The notes: a model not told the origin generated them from the letters alone. 28,054 nt of DNA from CBFGRV01 sp965651265 (GCA_965651265.1 CBFGRV010000040.1:1-28054); one strand, 5' to 3'; numbered from the stretch's first letter, positions 13,349 to 22,251 are shown. Numbers and translations are program-made.

Positions 13349-14371
13349 ATGAAGTTCGTCGACTACGTTACCATCACCGTGAGGAGCGGCCGGGGCGGAC
13401 CCGGCGCGGTGGCCTTCCGACGTGAGAAATACGAGCCGAAGGGCGGACCTGCCGGAGGCGACGGCGGCGACGGGGGTTCGGTCGTCCTGCTCGGCGATGC
13501 GAACTTGTACACGCTGCTCGATTTGCGATACAACCGGCATCATTTCGCAAAGAGCGGCAGTCCGGGCGAGGGCGGAAACCGTAAGGGAAAAGATGCAGAG
13601 GATATCATCCTGCGCGTGCCGCCGGGGACCATTGCGCGTGATTCGAAGACAGGGGAGCTGATCGGCGAGATCAAAGAGCCCGGTGATCGGCTGGTGCTCG
13701 TCAAGGGAGGGCGCGGCGGCAAGGGCAATGCCTTCTTCAAGTCGGCCACCCGGCAGGCGCCACGCCATGCTCAACCGGGCGAGCCGGGAGAGGAGAGAGA
13801 AGTCACGCTCGAGCTCAAGCTTCTCGCCGATGTCGGTCTCGTCGGCAAGCCAAACGCAGGGAAGAGCACGCTCATCTCGGCTCTATCGGCGGCACGCCCG
13901 AAGGTGGCGGACTATCCGTTCACGACACTGGAACCCTCTCTCGGTGTCGTCTACGTCGGTGAGTATCAATCCTTCGTGATGGCCGACATTCCGGGGATCA
14001 TCGAGGGTGCGCACGAGGGGCGAGGCCTCGGCATCCAATTCTTGAAGCACATCGAGCGAAACCTGGTGCTCTTGTTCGTCATCCCGATCGATACGAAAGA
14101 TCTGGCGGGAGAATATGCGACCCTTCTCAACGAATTGCGGTCCTACAGGGAAGACCTCCTGGAGAAACCGCGGCTCGTCGCTCTCTCGAAGATCGATCTG
14201 CTTCCGCCCGAGGAGCGTGCGCTGCTCCCGGAGGTTGTGGCCGACGAATTTCCGCCGGATGTGCCGGTCATCCCCATCAGTTCGGTGAGCCGCATAGGTC
14301 TGGATGAGCTGCGGCATCGGCTCTGGGAGGAGATCCAGCGCGAGCGGCGCTCCGAGGAGGTACCCTCGTGA
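13349..14371 (+). CDS. obgE: Obg/CgtA family GTPase
   Basis: ObgE is an essential GTPase acting in 50S ribosome maturation and stress response. The 340-residue protein has the glycine-rich Obg fold at residues 1-158 (GGPGAVAFRREKYEPKGGP, GGDGGDGGSV, GGRGGKGNAFFKS). A G domain follows: G1 GKPNAGKS at 166-173, the switch region DYPFTTLEPSLGVV, G3 DIPG at 213-216, G4 SKID at 280-283, and G5 ISS. There is no C-terminal OCT domain, as in many Gram-negative members. G4 uses Ser in place of the usual Asn, which is seen in the Obg family. Its TGA overlaps the GTG start of dprA. Confidence 0.96.
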   Translation: MKFVDYVTITVRSGRGGPGAVAFRREKYEPKGGPAGGDGGDGGSVVLLGDANLYTLLDLRYNRHHFAKSGSPGEGGNRKGKDAEDIILRVPPGTIARDSKTGELIGEIKEPGDRLVLVKGGRGGKGNAFFKSATRQAPRHAQPGEPGEEREVTLELKLLADVGLVGKPNAGKSTLISALSAARPKVADYPFTTLEPSLGVVYVGEYQSFVMADIPGIIEGAHEGRGLGIQFLKHIERNLVLLFVIPIDTKDLAGEYATLLNELRSYREDLLEKPRLVALSKIDLLPPEERALLPEVVADEFPPDVPVIPISSVSRIGLDELRHRLWEEIQRERRSEEVPS

Positions 14372-15525
14372 TCGAAGCGATGGAGCGAACCGTGCGGGAT
14401 CACAATCCGGTGACGCTCGCGGAACAGCGCGCACTCATCGCTTTGTCATTGGTCGATGGAGTCGGATCGGGCCGCATCGGTAAGCTGGTGGAGGCTTTCG
14501 GCTCGGCCCAGGCGGCGCTCGAGGCGTCGCCGGACGAGATCGCTGGCCTTTTCGGGATAGGCATGCAGACGGCGCTCGCAATCGCACGATTCGATGGGCA
14601 CGATGAGGTCGAGCGCCAGATCGATCGGGCCCATCGCATCGGTGCCCAGATGATTTCGCGCTGGGATGATCGATATCCCGTGTTGTTGCGCGAGATTTTC
14701 GATCCGCCGGCCTTTCTGTGGGTCAGAGGCGTCCTCGAAAACGGCGAGCAAGACCGCCGATCCATCGCCATCGTCGGCACGCGCCGCGCCACGGAGTACG
14801 GCAAGCACGCCGCACACGAATTCGCGGCCATGCTTGCGGGTTTGGGGGTCACGGTCGTCAGCGGCCTCGCGTACGGCGTCGATGCCGCCGCTCACCGCGG
14901 CGCGATCGAAGCGGGCGGCCGCACCGTGGCCGTGCTGGGGTCGGGCGTTGACCGCATCTATCCGGATCGCCACCGCCGTCTCGCCGACGAAATGACAGAG
15001 AGGGGCGCTCTCTTCTCGGAATACCCGATGGGAGAGAAGCCGGATGGACCCAATTTCCCGCGGCGTAATCGGGTCATCAGCGGGATGACGAAGGGCACGC
15101 TCGTCGTGGAGGCCTACGAAGAGGGGGGCGCACTCATTACGGCGCGGCTTGCCGTCGAGCAGAACCGGGACGTATTCGCCGTTCCGGGCCCCATCTACAA
15201 CAAATCCAGCCATGGCGCCAACGCGCTCATCCGCGAGAGCGCGGCGAAGCTCGTACAGAGCGTGGACGACATTCTCGATGAATTCGGACTCGGAGGGTCG
15301 CGAGTCGCGCCACGAGGCGAAGGGCTCGACATAGCCCAGTTGCCTGCGGAGGAGCGCCTTATCTGCCAGGCTCTCACAACGGACCCCACCCACATCGACC
15401 TCATCTGCGCGCGCACGGGCCTTGACCCCGCCGCTGCGCTTGTCTATCTACTGAACCTCGAATTCAAGGGGATCGTGCGACAGATGGCCGGTCGGCAGTT
15501 CTTCTTGTCGCAGGCACTTCCGTAA
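14368..15525 (+). CDS. dprA: DNA-processing protein DprA
   Basis: DprA protects incoming single-stranded DNA and loads RecA during natural transformation. It is also widespread in bacteria not known to be competent. The 385-residue protein starts with a helical SAM/helix-hairpin-helix region (about 15-100: VDGVGSGRIGKL, FGIG). The Rossmann-like DprA core follows (130-300: AIVGTRRATEYG, VVSGLAYGVDAAAH, AVLGSGVDRIYP, FPRRNRVISGM, EGGALITA, AVPGP). A C-terminal winged-helix domain covers about 325-380. The start is GTG 14368, overlapping the stop of obgE by 4 bases (GTGA), so translation is coupled. No com genes are in the window. Confidence 0.95.
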   Translation: MIEAMERTVRDHNPVTLAEQRALIALSLVDGVGSGRIGKLVEAFGSAQAALEASPDEIAGLFGIGMQTALAIARFDGHDEVERQIDRAHRIGAQMISRWDDRYPVLLREIFDPPAFLWVRGVLENGEQDRRSIAIVGTRRATEYGKHAAHEFAAMLAGLGVTVVSGLAYGVDAAAHRGAIEAGGRTVAVLGSGVDRIYPDRHRRLADEMTERGALFSEYPMGEKPDGPNFPRRNRVISGMTKGTLVVEAYEEGGALITARLAVEQNRDVFAVPGPIYNKSSHGANALIRESAAKLVQSVDDILDEFGLGGSRVAPRGEGLDIAQLPAEERLICQALTTDPTHIDLICARTGLDPAAALVYLLNLEFKGIVRQMAGRQFFLSQALP

Positions 15526-15529
15526 CAAC

Positions 15530-15543
15530 GCCGCCTCGGCGGC
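15530..15543 (+). repeat. GCCGCC-TC-GGCGGC inverted repeat between dprA and rluD
   Basis: A perfect 6-bp palindromic hairpin lies 5 bases after the dprA stop in the 61-base spacer before rluD. No U-tract follows, so it is more likely an RNA stability or processing element within the operon than a terminator. Confidence 0.4.
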
Positions 15544-15586
15544 TGCGCCCGGTGCCGGAAGGCCAAGATCGCCGCAGCAGGTTCAT

Positions 15587-16666
15587 ATGGACGAACAGCG
15601 CATCGAACAGGTCGTCACCCTCGAAGTGCCGTCAGGATACGCAGAGGGCGCTCGTCTGGACGTTTACCTTTCGCGCTTTCTCCCGAACGTCTCGCGCACG
15701 AAGGTCCAAGCAGGAATCCGGGAGGGACGCGTGACGGTGAATGCAGAGGTCGTCGACCGGCCGTCCTACAGCGTACAGGCCGGGGACACGATCGTTTGCA
15801 CGATCCTCCGTCCTCCGTCCATGGAGGCACGTCCCGAGCCCATCCCCCTCGACATCGTGTACGAGGATGCGGATCTGATCGTCGTCAACAAGCCTGCGGG
15901 CATGGTGGTGCATCCGGCCTACGGAAACCGCACCGGCACGCTCGTGAACGCGCTTCTTTATCATGTGGGTGCGGGGACGATCGAACTCGAATCCGAGACC
16001 GAGGAAGTGCTGGACGACGAAGACGTCGGGCTTTCTATGGTCGGCGCCGTATCCGGCGACGCGGAATACGCGGCCATTCGGCCCGGCATCGTCCATCGTC
16101 TCGACAAGAACACATCCGGGCTCCTCGTCGTGGCGAAGAACGATGCGGCGCACGCCGCCCTCGCGCGCCAGTTCGCCGAGCGCACCATCGAGCGACGTTA
16201 CGTGGCCGTGCTATGGGGCATACCGGACCCGCCCACGGGGCGCATCGAGACGGATCTCGGACGCGATCCCCGCGACCGGAAGAAGATGGCTGTGCGTCCG
16301 ACCGGAACCGGAAAACGGGCCGTGACGAATTACGAGCTCATCGAGCCGATGGCCTACACGAGCGTGTGCACATTTCGCCTCGAAACCGGACGAACCCACC
16401 AGATCCGTGTGCACGCGGAGCACATCGGGCATCCCATCTTCTGCGACGAGACGTACGGCGGATGGTCCATCCGATACGGCCCGGCAACGGGCCGGCGAAA
16501 GGCCTTCATGCGGAACCTGTTCAATCATCTCGATCGCCAGGCCTTGCACGCGGAGATGCTGGGGTTTACCCATCCCCGTACGGGTCAAAGCCTGACGTTC
16601 GAGGTCTCCATACCGGAGGATATGCAGTATGTCATCGATCGCCTGCGAGCGATCGACGGGGCCTGA
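15587..16666 (+). CDS. rluD: RluD-type large-subunit rRNA pseudouridine synthase
   Basis: RluA/RluD-family enzyme that isomerises uridines in 23S rRNA (helix 69 for true RluD). The 359-residue protein has an N-terminal S4 RNA-binding domain at about 20-75 (RLDVYLSRFLPNVSRTKVQAGIREGRVTVN region). The catalytic domain contains IVVNKPAGMVVHP (98-110), HRLDKNTSGLL with catalytic D173, RYVAVLWG, and the late motif LETGRTHQIRVH. Residues 131-163 form an acidic insertion (ELESETEEVLDDEDVG) just before the catalytic strand, longer than the usual link. ATG 15587 is preceded by CAGG. The RluD assignment over RluA/RluC rests on the S4 domain and overall length. Confidence 0.9.
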   Translation: MDEQRIEQVVTLEVPSGYAEGARLDVYLSRFLPNVSRTKVQAGIREGRVTVNAEVVDRPSYSVQAGDTIVCTILRPPSMEARPEPIPLDIVYEDADLIVVNKPAGMVVHPAYGNRTGTLVNALLYHVGAGTIELESETEEVLDDEDVGLSMVGAVSGDAEYAAIRPGIVHRLDKNTSGLLVVAKNDAAHAALARQFAERTIERRYVAVLWGIPDPPTGRIETDLGRDPRDRKKMAVRPTGTGKRAVTNYELIEPMAYTSVCTFRLETGRTHQIRVHAEHIGHPIFCDETYGGWSIRYGPATGRRKAFMRNLFNHLDRQALHAEMLGFTHPRTGQSLTFEVSIPEDMQYVIDRLRAIDGA

Positions 16667-16853
16667 ACCGGTTTAAGAGGATGTGCAGATGGCTCCCACG
16701 GACGACTGTCGAGCGAACAAGCCGAATAGACGAACGTTAGCACGAAGCATTTTGAAAAGCACATGGTTCGTTTGCCCATCCATCCCTGTCATCGGTTCGG
16801 GAGGATTGCGGACGGCGCCTCGCCGCGGGAAGAACTCAGGTAGATTTTTGGCT

Positions 16854-17342
16854 ATGCCTGCAACGCGATTTCTCGAAATACATGATCTCCTCACGCTCGC
16901 CACGGTAAGGGTCGGGCTGCCGGGGAGCTCAAAAGAGGATGTTCTTCGCAATCTCATCAACCTGCTGGAGGGCCATCCATCCGTTCGCGACATCGAGGAA
17001 GTACGAGCGGCCATCTTCCAGCGCGAATCGATGATGTCGACCGGTGTCGGCAAAGAGCTAGCCCTGCCGCACGCGAAAACGAGCGGCGTCACGGAGAGCG
17101 TTGCGGCCTTCGCCGTCACGGCCGAGCCGATCGATTACGGATCCATCGACAATGAACCCGTTCGCCTGATTTTCTTGCTCGTCGGCACGGAAGCCGCCAA
17201 ATCCGAGCACATCAAGATGCTCAGCCGAGTGTCCCGGCTGATGAACCGTGATCGATTTCGCGAGCAACTGTTGCGGGCATCTTCCCCATCCGATGTGATC
17301 GAGACGTTTCGTGAGGGCGAGTCGGATCTGCTAGACGGATAG
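16854..17342 (+). CDS. PTS EIIA type-2 domain protein (PtsN-like)
   Basis: A 162-residue cytosolic single-domain protein of the PTS EIIA-2 (fructose/nitrogen) family. Phospho-acceptor H73 sits in GVGKELALPHAK, the family signature. The N-terminal LEIHDLLTLATVRVGL and the LIFLLVGTEAAKSEHIKMLSRVSRL block also fit PtsN/EIIA(Ntr). No EI, HPr or EIIB/C gene is nearby, which favours a regulatory phosphorelay role over sugar transport. This is an inference. ATG 16854 is chosen because conserved sequence begins right after it, although the frame is open back to 16683. The 187 bases between rluD and this start hold no other gene and may contain an internal promoter. Confidence 0.85.
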   Translation: MPATRFLEIHDLLTLATVRVGLPGSSKEDVLRNLINLLEGHPSVRDIEEVRAAIFQRESMMSTGVGKELALPHAKTSGVTESVAAFAVTAEPIDYGSIDNEPVRLIFLLVGTEAAKSEHIKMLSRVSRLMNRDRFREQLLRASSPSDVIETFREGESDLLDG

Positions 17343-17367
17343 ACGCCAATCTCACCTGCGCCTCGTC

Positions 17368-18684
17368 GTGGCTCGCACTTTTCAGAACATAAAAGGCACC
17401 TTCGACATCCTTCCGGACGCCTCGTCGACGGACGGTGCAACCATCCCGGGATCGGCAGCGTGGCAACACGTCGAGTCGGTGGTCCGCGAGGTGATGCAGC
17501 GCTTCAATCTGGAGGAGATTCGCACGCCAATCCTGGAGGAGACGGAGCTCGTTGCGCGTGGGCTGGGGCAGTTGAGCGATGTCGTGTCTAAGGAGATGTT
17601 CAGCTTCGAGCGCGGCGATACGAGCTACGTACTACGGCCGGAGGTGACCGCGCCCGTCATGCGGGCCTACTTACAGCACCGACTGGATCAGCGCGGAGGC
17701 GTGCAGAAGTTGTTCTACATCGGCCCGTGCTTCCGCGCAGAGCGGCCGCAGAAGGGCAGATACCGGCAGTTCCACCAGTTCGGGTGCGAGATCATCGGCG
17801 CCGACGATCCCCGCGCGGATGCAGAGACCATCGCGCTGATGCTCGCCGTTTATGACGCGCTGGGCGTGCAGAACACGGACTTGAGGATCAATACGCTAGG
17901 GGATGCTGAAAGCCGGCCGCGGTACAGGCAGGCGCTGCAGGAGTACTTCCGCCCGTATGCGGCCCGGCTGAATGAGACGAGCCGGAAGCGCCTGGAGACG
18001 AATCCACTGCGCATCCTCGACACCAAAGACGAACGGGAGCGCGAGCTCGTCGAAGGGGCGCCGAGGCTGATCGATTATGTCAGCACGGAAAGCCGGGCGA
18101 AGTACGAAGAGGTCAAGGCGTATCTGGACGCCCTCGGGATCGCCTATCGCGAGGATTTTTTCCTCGTGCGGGGGCTGGATTACTACACGCACACGGCCTT
18201 CGAGCTGGAAAGCCCCGATCTGGGTGCACAGAGCGCGCTGGCCGGAGGCGGACGCTACGATCTCCTCGCCATGGAGATCGGCGCGAAGGAGCCGGTGCCG
18301 GCTGTCGGTTTCGCGGCAGGGATGGAGCGATTGTTTCTCGCCCTTCATGCTCAGGGCGTCGAACTGCCCGGGAGCGCCGAGCCCGACGTGTTCATGGTGG
18401 CCCTGGGGGACGATGCTACCCGGTGGGCGTTTCAGCGCGCCCACGAGCTCCGCGCCGACGGGCTGCGCGTCGGACTCGACCTGAAGGGCCGCTCGATGAA
18501 AGCACAGATGCGGGAGGCGAATCGTCAGCGGGCCCGGTACACCGTGATCGTCGCACAGGACGAGCTCGAAGCCGGCATCGTGCAGCTGAAGGAGATGCAA
18601 ACGGGCGAGCAGGTCCAGGTGCCCGGCAGCAGGATTGCGGAGCACGTACGCAGCCGCGCGAAGGACGCGACCGTCACACAATAG
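17368..18684 (+). CDS. hisS: Histidine-tRNA ligase
   Basis: Class II aminoacyl-tRNA synthetase that charges tRNA-His. The 438-residue product has GTFDILP at the start, motif 1 around 50-65 (IRTPILEETEL), RPEVTAPVMRAYL at 90-102, motif 2 FRAERPQKGRYRQFHQFGCEIIG at 122-144 (split here as FRAERPQKGR and FHQFGCE), and the histidine-specific LVRGLDYYT at 267-274. ALAGGGRYD (290-298) and motif 3 AVGFAAGMERL at 312-322 follow. A C-terminal anticodon-binding domain runs from about 340. The start is GTG 17368. A short insert rich in Ser/Thr/Ala (residues 18-30) follows the first motif. The spacing of 25 bases from the EIIA gene suggests one operon. Confidence 0.96.
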   Translation: MARTFQNIKGTFDILPDASSTDGATIPGSAAWQHVESVVREVMQRFNLEEIRTPILEETELVARGLGQLSDVVSKEMFSFERGDTSYVLRPEVTAPVMRAYLQHRLDQRGGVQKLFYIGPCFRAERPQKGRYRQFHQFGCEIIGADDPRADAETIALMLAVYDALGVQNTDLRINTLGDAESRPRYRQALQEYFRPYAARLNETSRKRLETNPLRILDTKDERERELVEGAPRLIDYVSTESRAKYEEVKAYLDALGIAYREDFFLVRGLDYYTHTAFELESPDLGAQSALAGGGRYDLLAMEIGAKEPVPAVGFAAGMERLFLALHAQGVELPGSAEPDVFMVALGDDATRWAFQRAHELRADGLRVGLDLKGRSMKAQMREANRQRARYTVIVAQDELEAGIVQLKEMQTGEQVQVPGSRIAEHVRSRAKDATVTQ

Positions 18685-18693
18685 CCCGAAGCG

Positions 18694-19638
18694 ATGTATC
18701 CACGGCTCAGCGACATCTTCAAGGATCTGTTCGGGATAACGCTGCCCATCCCGATCTATTCGTTCGGGGCGATGGTAGCCGTGGCCGTGCTGACTGCGAT
18801 GTGGCTGACGCGGAAGGAGCTCGATCGGATGTACGAGATCGGGCGAATCGGCGCGGTGCGTATGCCCGTCGAGAAGGGCAAGGACAAGCAGCGCCGGCAG
18901 GCGGCCCATCAGGAGGCAAGTCCCTCCGCAATCCTCGGAACGGTCACCGTGCTGGCTGTGGTTCTGGGCATCGCGGGCTCGAAGCTGTTTCACATCCTCG
19001 AGAACCTCGACGACTTCTCGCGCGACCCGTTCGGGATGATCTTCTCCACGGGCGGCCTGAGTTTCTACGGCGGCCTCATCCTGGCCGGCCTGGGTATCGC
19101 ATGGTACGTGCGGAGTAAGGGCGTGAAGATCTGGGCTTTCGCCGACGCTGTCGCGCCGGGGCTGATGATCGCCTACGGCATCGGACGGATCGGTTGCCAT
19201 CTGGCCGGTGATGGCGATTGGGGCATCGTGGCCGACATGAGCGCGAAGCCGGATTGGCTGCCCATGTGGCTGTGGGCGGAGACGTATCCCAACAATATTC
19301 TGGGCGTGACCCTGCCGGAGCCGGGCGTGTACCCGACATCCGTGTACGAATTCTTGTTCGCATCCCTACTTTTCGGCGTCCTGTGGGCGTTCAGGAAGCA
19401 TCCATATTTGAACGGATGGCTCTTTTCCTTCTATCTCGTGCTGAACGGCATCGAGCGATTCCTCATCGAACAGATCCGCGTCAACAATGAGTTCAACGTG
19501 CTGGGGATGACGGTGACCCAGGCGGAGGTCATCGCGACACTCATCATCGTGGCGGGTGCTGTCGGCCTCTCGCTCACGTGGCGGCGGCGGGCGGCGGGCG
19601 AAGAGGCACCACAAGAGGCGATCGCCACGACGGCCTGA
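18694..19638 (+). CDS. lgt: Phosphatidylglycerol-prolipoprotein diacylglyceryl transferase
   Basis: Lgt attaches diacylglycerol from phosphatidylglycerol to the lipobox cysteine, the first step of lipoprotein maturation in the inner membrane. The 314-residue protein has about seven membrane segments. Its core contains GGLSFYGGL (120-128) and the Lgt signature YGIGRIGCHLAGDGDWG at 161-177, which includes the essential Arg and Gly residues. YPTSVYEF and NGIERFLIEQIRVN follow. Residues 45-77 form a charged, Lys/Arg-rich cytoplasmic loop longer than in E. coli Lgt. It starts 9 bases after hisS ends and precedes the decarboxylase gene by 38 bases. It fits functionally with the LolA gene found later in the window. 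Confidence 0.95.
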   Translation: MYPRLSDIFKDLFGITLPIPIYSFGAMVAVAVLTAMWLTRKELDRMYEIGRIGAVRMPVEKGKDKQRRQAAHQEASPSAILGTVTVLAVVLGIAGSKLFHILENLDDFSRDPFGMIFSTGGLSFYGGLILAGLGIAWYVRSKGVKIWAFADAVAPGLMIAYGIGRIGCHLAGDGDWGIVADMSAKPDWLPMWLWAETYPNNILGVTLPEPGVYPTSVYEFLFASLLFGVLWAFRKHPYLNGWLFSFYLVLNGIERFLIEQIRVNNEFNVLGMTVTQAEVIATLIIVAGAVGLSLTWRRRAAGEEAPQEAIATTA

Positions 19639-19676
19639 CCCCGACGTCATCGAGCCACACGCGCATTCGCATCGGC

Positions 19677-21047
19677 ATGGATCTTCCCGATTACCTGTCA
19701 CGCGCCGTCGAAGCGATTCGAGAGTGGGAGGCACGATGGGGAGCATCGCCGGACCATCCCGCACTTCATGTCGACGAGGGCCGGCTCTCGCAGATCTACG
19801 AGGAGTACCTCCAGCGGCTGGAGGGAAATTATCCCTTCTTCCATCCGCGTTATGCCGGTCAAATGTTGAAGCCGCCGCATCCCGTGGCGGTAGCCGGCTA
19901 CGTCGCGGCCATGCTCATCAATCCGAACAACCACGCGCTGGATGGCGGTCCGCCGACCAGCGAGATGGAGAGGGAGGTGATTCGCGACCTGACGAAGATG
20001 TTCGGATTTCCCGAGAGCCTGGGGCATCTGACCAGCAGCGGCACCATCGCGAACCTAGAGGCGCTCTGGATCGCCCGCGAAATGCATCCGGAGAAGCGGA
20101 TCGCTTATGGAGATCAGGCCCATTATACCCACGGGAGGGCGCTCGATCTGCTGCGTGTGGATGGTGTCGAAGTGCCGTCCGACGCTACGGGAACGATGCG
20201 GCTGGATGTCCTCGAGGAGACTTTGCGGGATGGGTCCATCGGCACGGTAGTCGTCACGGCCGGGACGACGGGCCTGGGCCGGGTCGACCCGATCGACGAC
20301 ATCCGCAAACTATGTGATCGTTACGGCGCGCGCGTGCACGTCGATGGTGCGTACGGCGGGTTTTTCGTCGTTCTGGCGGACGATCACGCTGCGCCGCTCT
20401 CGGATAAAACACGGCGTCATCTTCGGGCCATTGCCCGCTGTGATTCCGTGGTGGTCGATCCACACAAACACGGCTTGCAACCGTACGGCTGCGGGTGCAT
20501 CCTCTTCCGTGATCCGCGGGTCGGGCGGGTCTACCAACACGAATCACCGTACACTTACTTCACGTCGGACGAACTCCATCTCGGCGAGATCAGCTTCGAG
20601 TGCTCTCGAGCAGGGGCCGCGGCCGGGGCGTTGTGGCTGACCCTGCAGATGATCCCTCTTCGATCGGACGAGGGCCTGGGGCCGATTCTCTCCGCCGGCC
20701 TTCGCGCCGCGCGGGCCCTTCATGGGCTGCTCGGCACCTCGGATCGATACACGCCTTTCGTCGAGCCCGAGCTCGACATCCTGACATACTTCCCCGAGCC
20801 GGAATCGCCTACGACGACGTCTCTAGATGCCGCAACCGCTGCCGTATTCGACCGCGCGATGCATCAAAAAGATGACGCGCTATTTCTCAGCTTGATGCGC
20901 GTGAATGCGGAGCAGGTCGCGGCCCTCCATCCCCACATCCAACCCGATTCGAACTCCACGCGTGTTCTGCGGAGCGTGCTGATGAAGCCGGAGCACGAGG
21001 TGTACAATGAAAAGTTATTCGCCCTGCTTCAGGAGGCGGTGGGCTAA
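19677..21047 (+). CDS. PLP-dependent decarboxylase of the group II family (fold type I)
   Basis: A 456-residue pyridoxal-phosphate enzyme resembling aromatic amino acid and glutamate decarboxylases. It has HLTSSGTIANLEAL (117-130, phosphate binding), H149 (ring-stacking position) in DQAHYTHGRA, and TAGTTGLGRVDPID (194-207). D223 and A225 in HVDGAYGG face the cofactor, and the Schiff-base lysine K264 lies in VVDPHKHGLQPYG. The conserved FFHPRYAGQM near residue 54 resembles substrate-side loops of this family. Substrate cannot be decided: tyrosine/aromatic, glutamate or aspartate, or a sphingosine-phosphate-lyase-like role. The ATG at 19677 is used although the frame is open back into lgt. Its TAA overlaps the ATG of rlmB, which places it firmly in the housekeeping operon. 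Confidence 0.85.
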   Translation: MDLPDYLSRAVEAIREWEARWGASPDHPALHVDEGRLSQIYEEYLQRLEGNYPFFHPRYAGQMLKPPHPVAVAGYVAAMLINPNNHALDGGPPTSEMEREVIRDLTKMFGFPESLGHLTSSGTIANLEALWIAREMHPEKRIAYGDQAHYTHGRALDLLRVDGVEVPSDATGTMRLDVLEETLRDGSIGTVVVTAGTTGLGRVDPIDDIRKLCDRYGARVHVDGAYGGFFVVLADDHAAPLSDKTRRHLRAIARCDSVVVDPHKHGLQPYGCGCILFRDPRVGRVYQHESPYTYFTSDELHLGEISFECSRAGAAAGALWLTLQMIPLRSDEGLGPILSAGLRAARALHGLLGTSDRYTPFVEPELDILTYFPEPESPTTTSLDAATAAVFDRAMHQKDDALFLSLMRVNAEQVAALHPHIQPDSNSTRVLRSVLMKPEHEVYNEKLFALLQEAVG

Positions 21048-21841
21048 TGGGAGCGAAGCGGCATCCTGACACTTCCCTCATCCTGGGGCGGAATCCCGTG
21101 CGCGAGTTGCTGGAGCGGGACCCCGGACGCATCGAGAAGGTCCTGCTGCAGCGCGGGACAGGTGGGGCAGACATCGCGGCTATCCGCCGGCTCGCGGCTG
21201 AGGCGGACGTTCAGGTTCAGTACGTCCCCGCCGGTCACCTTCAACAGCTCGCCGGGGGGCTCAATCACCAGGGCGTTGTGGCGAGGGCCGCCGCGCTGTC
21301 GTATACCGATTTCGACGACCTGCTTCAAAAGGTGGGCGCCTCACGTGAGGACATCAGGACGCGCCGGCCACGTATTCTCGTGCTGGACGGCATACAGGAT
21401 CCGTTCAACTTCGGCGCGATATTGCGCAGTGCCGCGGCGTTCGGAGCGGCCGGCGTCGTTGTGCCGCAGAGAAACATGGCGCCACTAAACGCGGCGGCGA
21501 TGAAAGCGAGCGCCGGCACGGCCGGGCGCGTACCGATCGCGCGTGTGACCAACCTGGCCGAGGCGATCTACCAGCTCAAGGAGAGGGGCTACTGGGTGGC
21601 CGGAGCGGACGCGGACGGGGATACAGACATCTGGGAGATGGATTGGGAACGCCCGCTCGTCATTGTGCTCGGCAGCGAGGGAAAGGGTTTGAGGCCGCGC
21701 ACCCTTTCGGAATGCGACTACCGCCTACGAATCCCGATCGAAGCGGTAGCCGAATCGCTCAACGTATCCGTCGCCGCGGGCATACTCCTATGCCTGGCGG
21801 CGAAAGGACAGTCGAACGGGGCCGGTCGGACCGGCCCATGA
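21047..21841 (+). CDS. rlmB: SpoU-family rRNA 2'-O-methyltransferase (RlmB/TrmH type)
   Basis: A 264-residue SPOUT methyltransferase, probably 2'-O-methylating guanosine in 23S rRNA as RlmB does. The N-terminal substrate-binding domain (about 1-85) begins LILGRNPVRELLE and includes LNHQGVVAR. The knotted catalytic domain has motif 1 LDGIQDPFNFGAILRSA (about 113-129), motif 2 IVLGSEGKGL and motif 3 IPIEAVAESLNVSVAAGILL (cofactor-binding trefoil knot). The ATG overlaps the stop of the decarboxylase gene by one base. RlmB versus another TrmH paralogue is the remaining doubt; the LGRNPV start favours RlmB. Confidence 0.9.
   Translation: MGAKRHPDTSLILGRNPVRELLERDPGRIEKVLLQRGTGGADIAAIRRLAAEADVQVQYVPAGHLQQLAGGLNHQGVVARAAALSYTDFDDLLQKVGASREDIRTRRPRILVLDGIQDPFNFGAILRSAAAFGAAGVVVPQRNMAPLNAAAMKASAGTAGRVPIARVTNLAEAIYQLKERGYWVAGADADGDTDIWEMDWERPLVIVLGSEGKGLRPRTLSECDYRLRIPIEAVAESLNVSVAAGILLCLAAKGQSNGAGRTGP
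21819..21837. repeat. Perfect 8-bp hairpin at the rlmB convergent junction
   Basis: GGGCCGGT (21819-21826) and ACCGGCCC (21830-21837) form a perfect stem with a CGG loop inside the last codons of rlmB, one base before its stop. The opposing gene ends at 21843. No U-tract follows on either strand. Confidence 0.6.
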
Positions 21842-21842
21842 G

Positions 21843-22097
21843 TCATCGGCTATTCAGCTTGTAGACGATCTTGCGGATCGTATCGAACTGCAGGTAGGGG
21901 TAGTCCTCACGAAGCTGTTCGATTGCGTCGTACGCCGGGATGTCGTCGGACCGCATCTGGCGGAACTTGCGGCGGATCTGGTAATCCCGAACGCTCTTCT
22001 CGTTGAACAGGTTGTGCTCCTCGAGGAGGTGGTACACCTCGTCAGGAATCAGCTCAGCCAACGGGTTATGGCCGTTCTCGGTGACGGAAGCTTGCAT
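21843..22097 (-). CDS. Small helical protein of unknown function
   Basis: An 84-residue soluble protein that I do not recognise. It is predicted to be almost all helix, with segments EVYHLLEEHNLF, EKSVRDYQIRRKFRQM, PAYDAIEQLREDYP and FDTIRKIVYKL. The charged helix-turn arrangement and the closing YLQFDTIRKIVY resemble a small DNA- or RNA-binding helix-turn-helix, but that is speculation. ATG 22097 is preferred. A TTG at 22109 would add four residues. It ends one base away from rlmB on the opposite strand, and the composition looks like a maintained gene rather than a chance frame. The 140 bases upstream hold no other gene. Confidence 0.65.
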   Translation of the reverse strand: MQASVTENGHNPLAELIPDEVYHLLEEHNLFNEKSVRDYQIRRKFRQMRSDDIPAYDAIEQLREDYPYLQFDTIRKIVYKLNSR

Positions 22098-22251
22098 GAT
22101 GCTAGCCAAAGTTTACTCGTAGCAACAACGTCTGGCCGAGGCTTGTCGGCAAGCTAACGGTACGATGCCGTCGGGAGTCCGCCACGGATTCCTGCACGAA
22201 CGGTGATAGCTTCCTGCTGAGCCGTAGGATGGAAGATCTGAGCGGTCGAGC

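Noticed and set aside
17896..19200. 434-residue minus-strand frame opposite hisS and lgt
   Set aside because: Both sense genes are certain. The antisense product has no domain.
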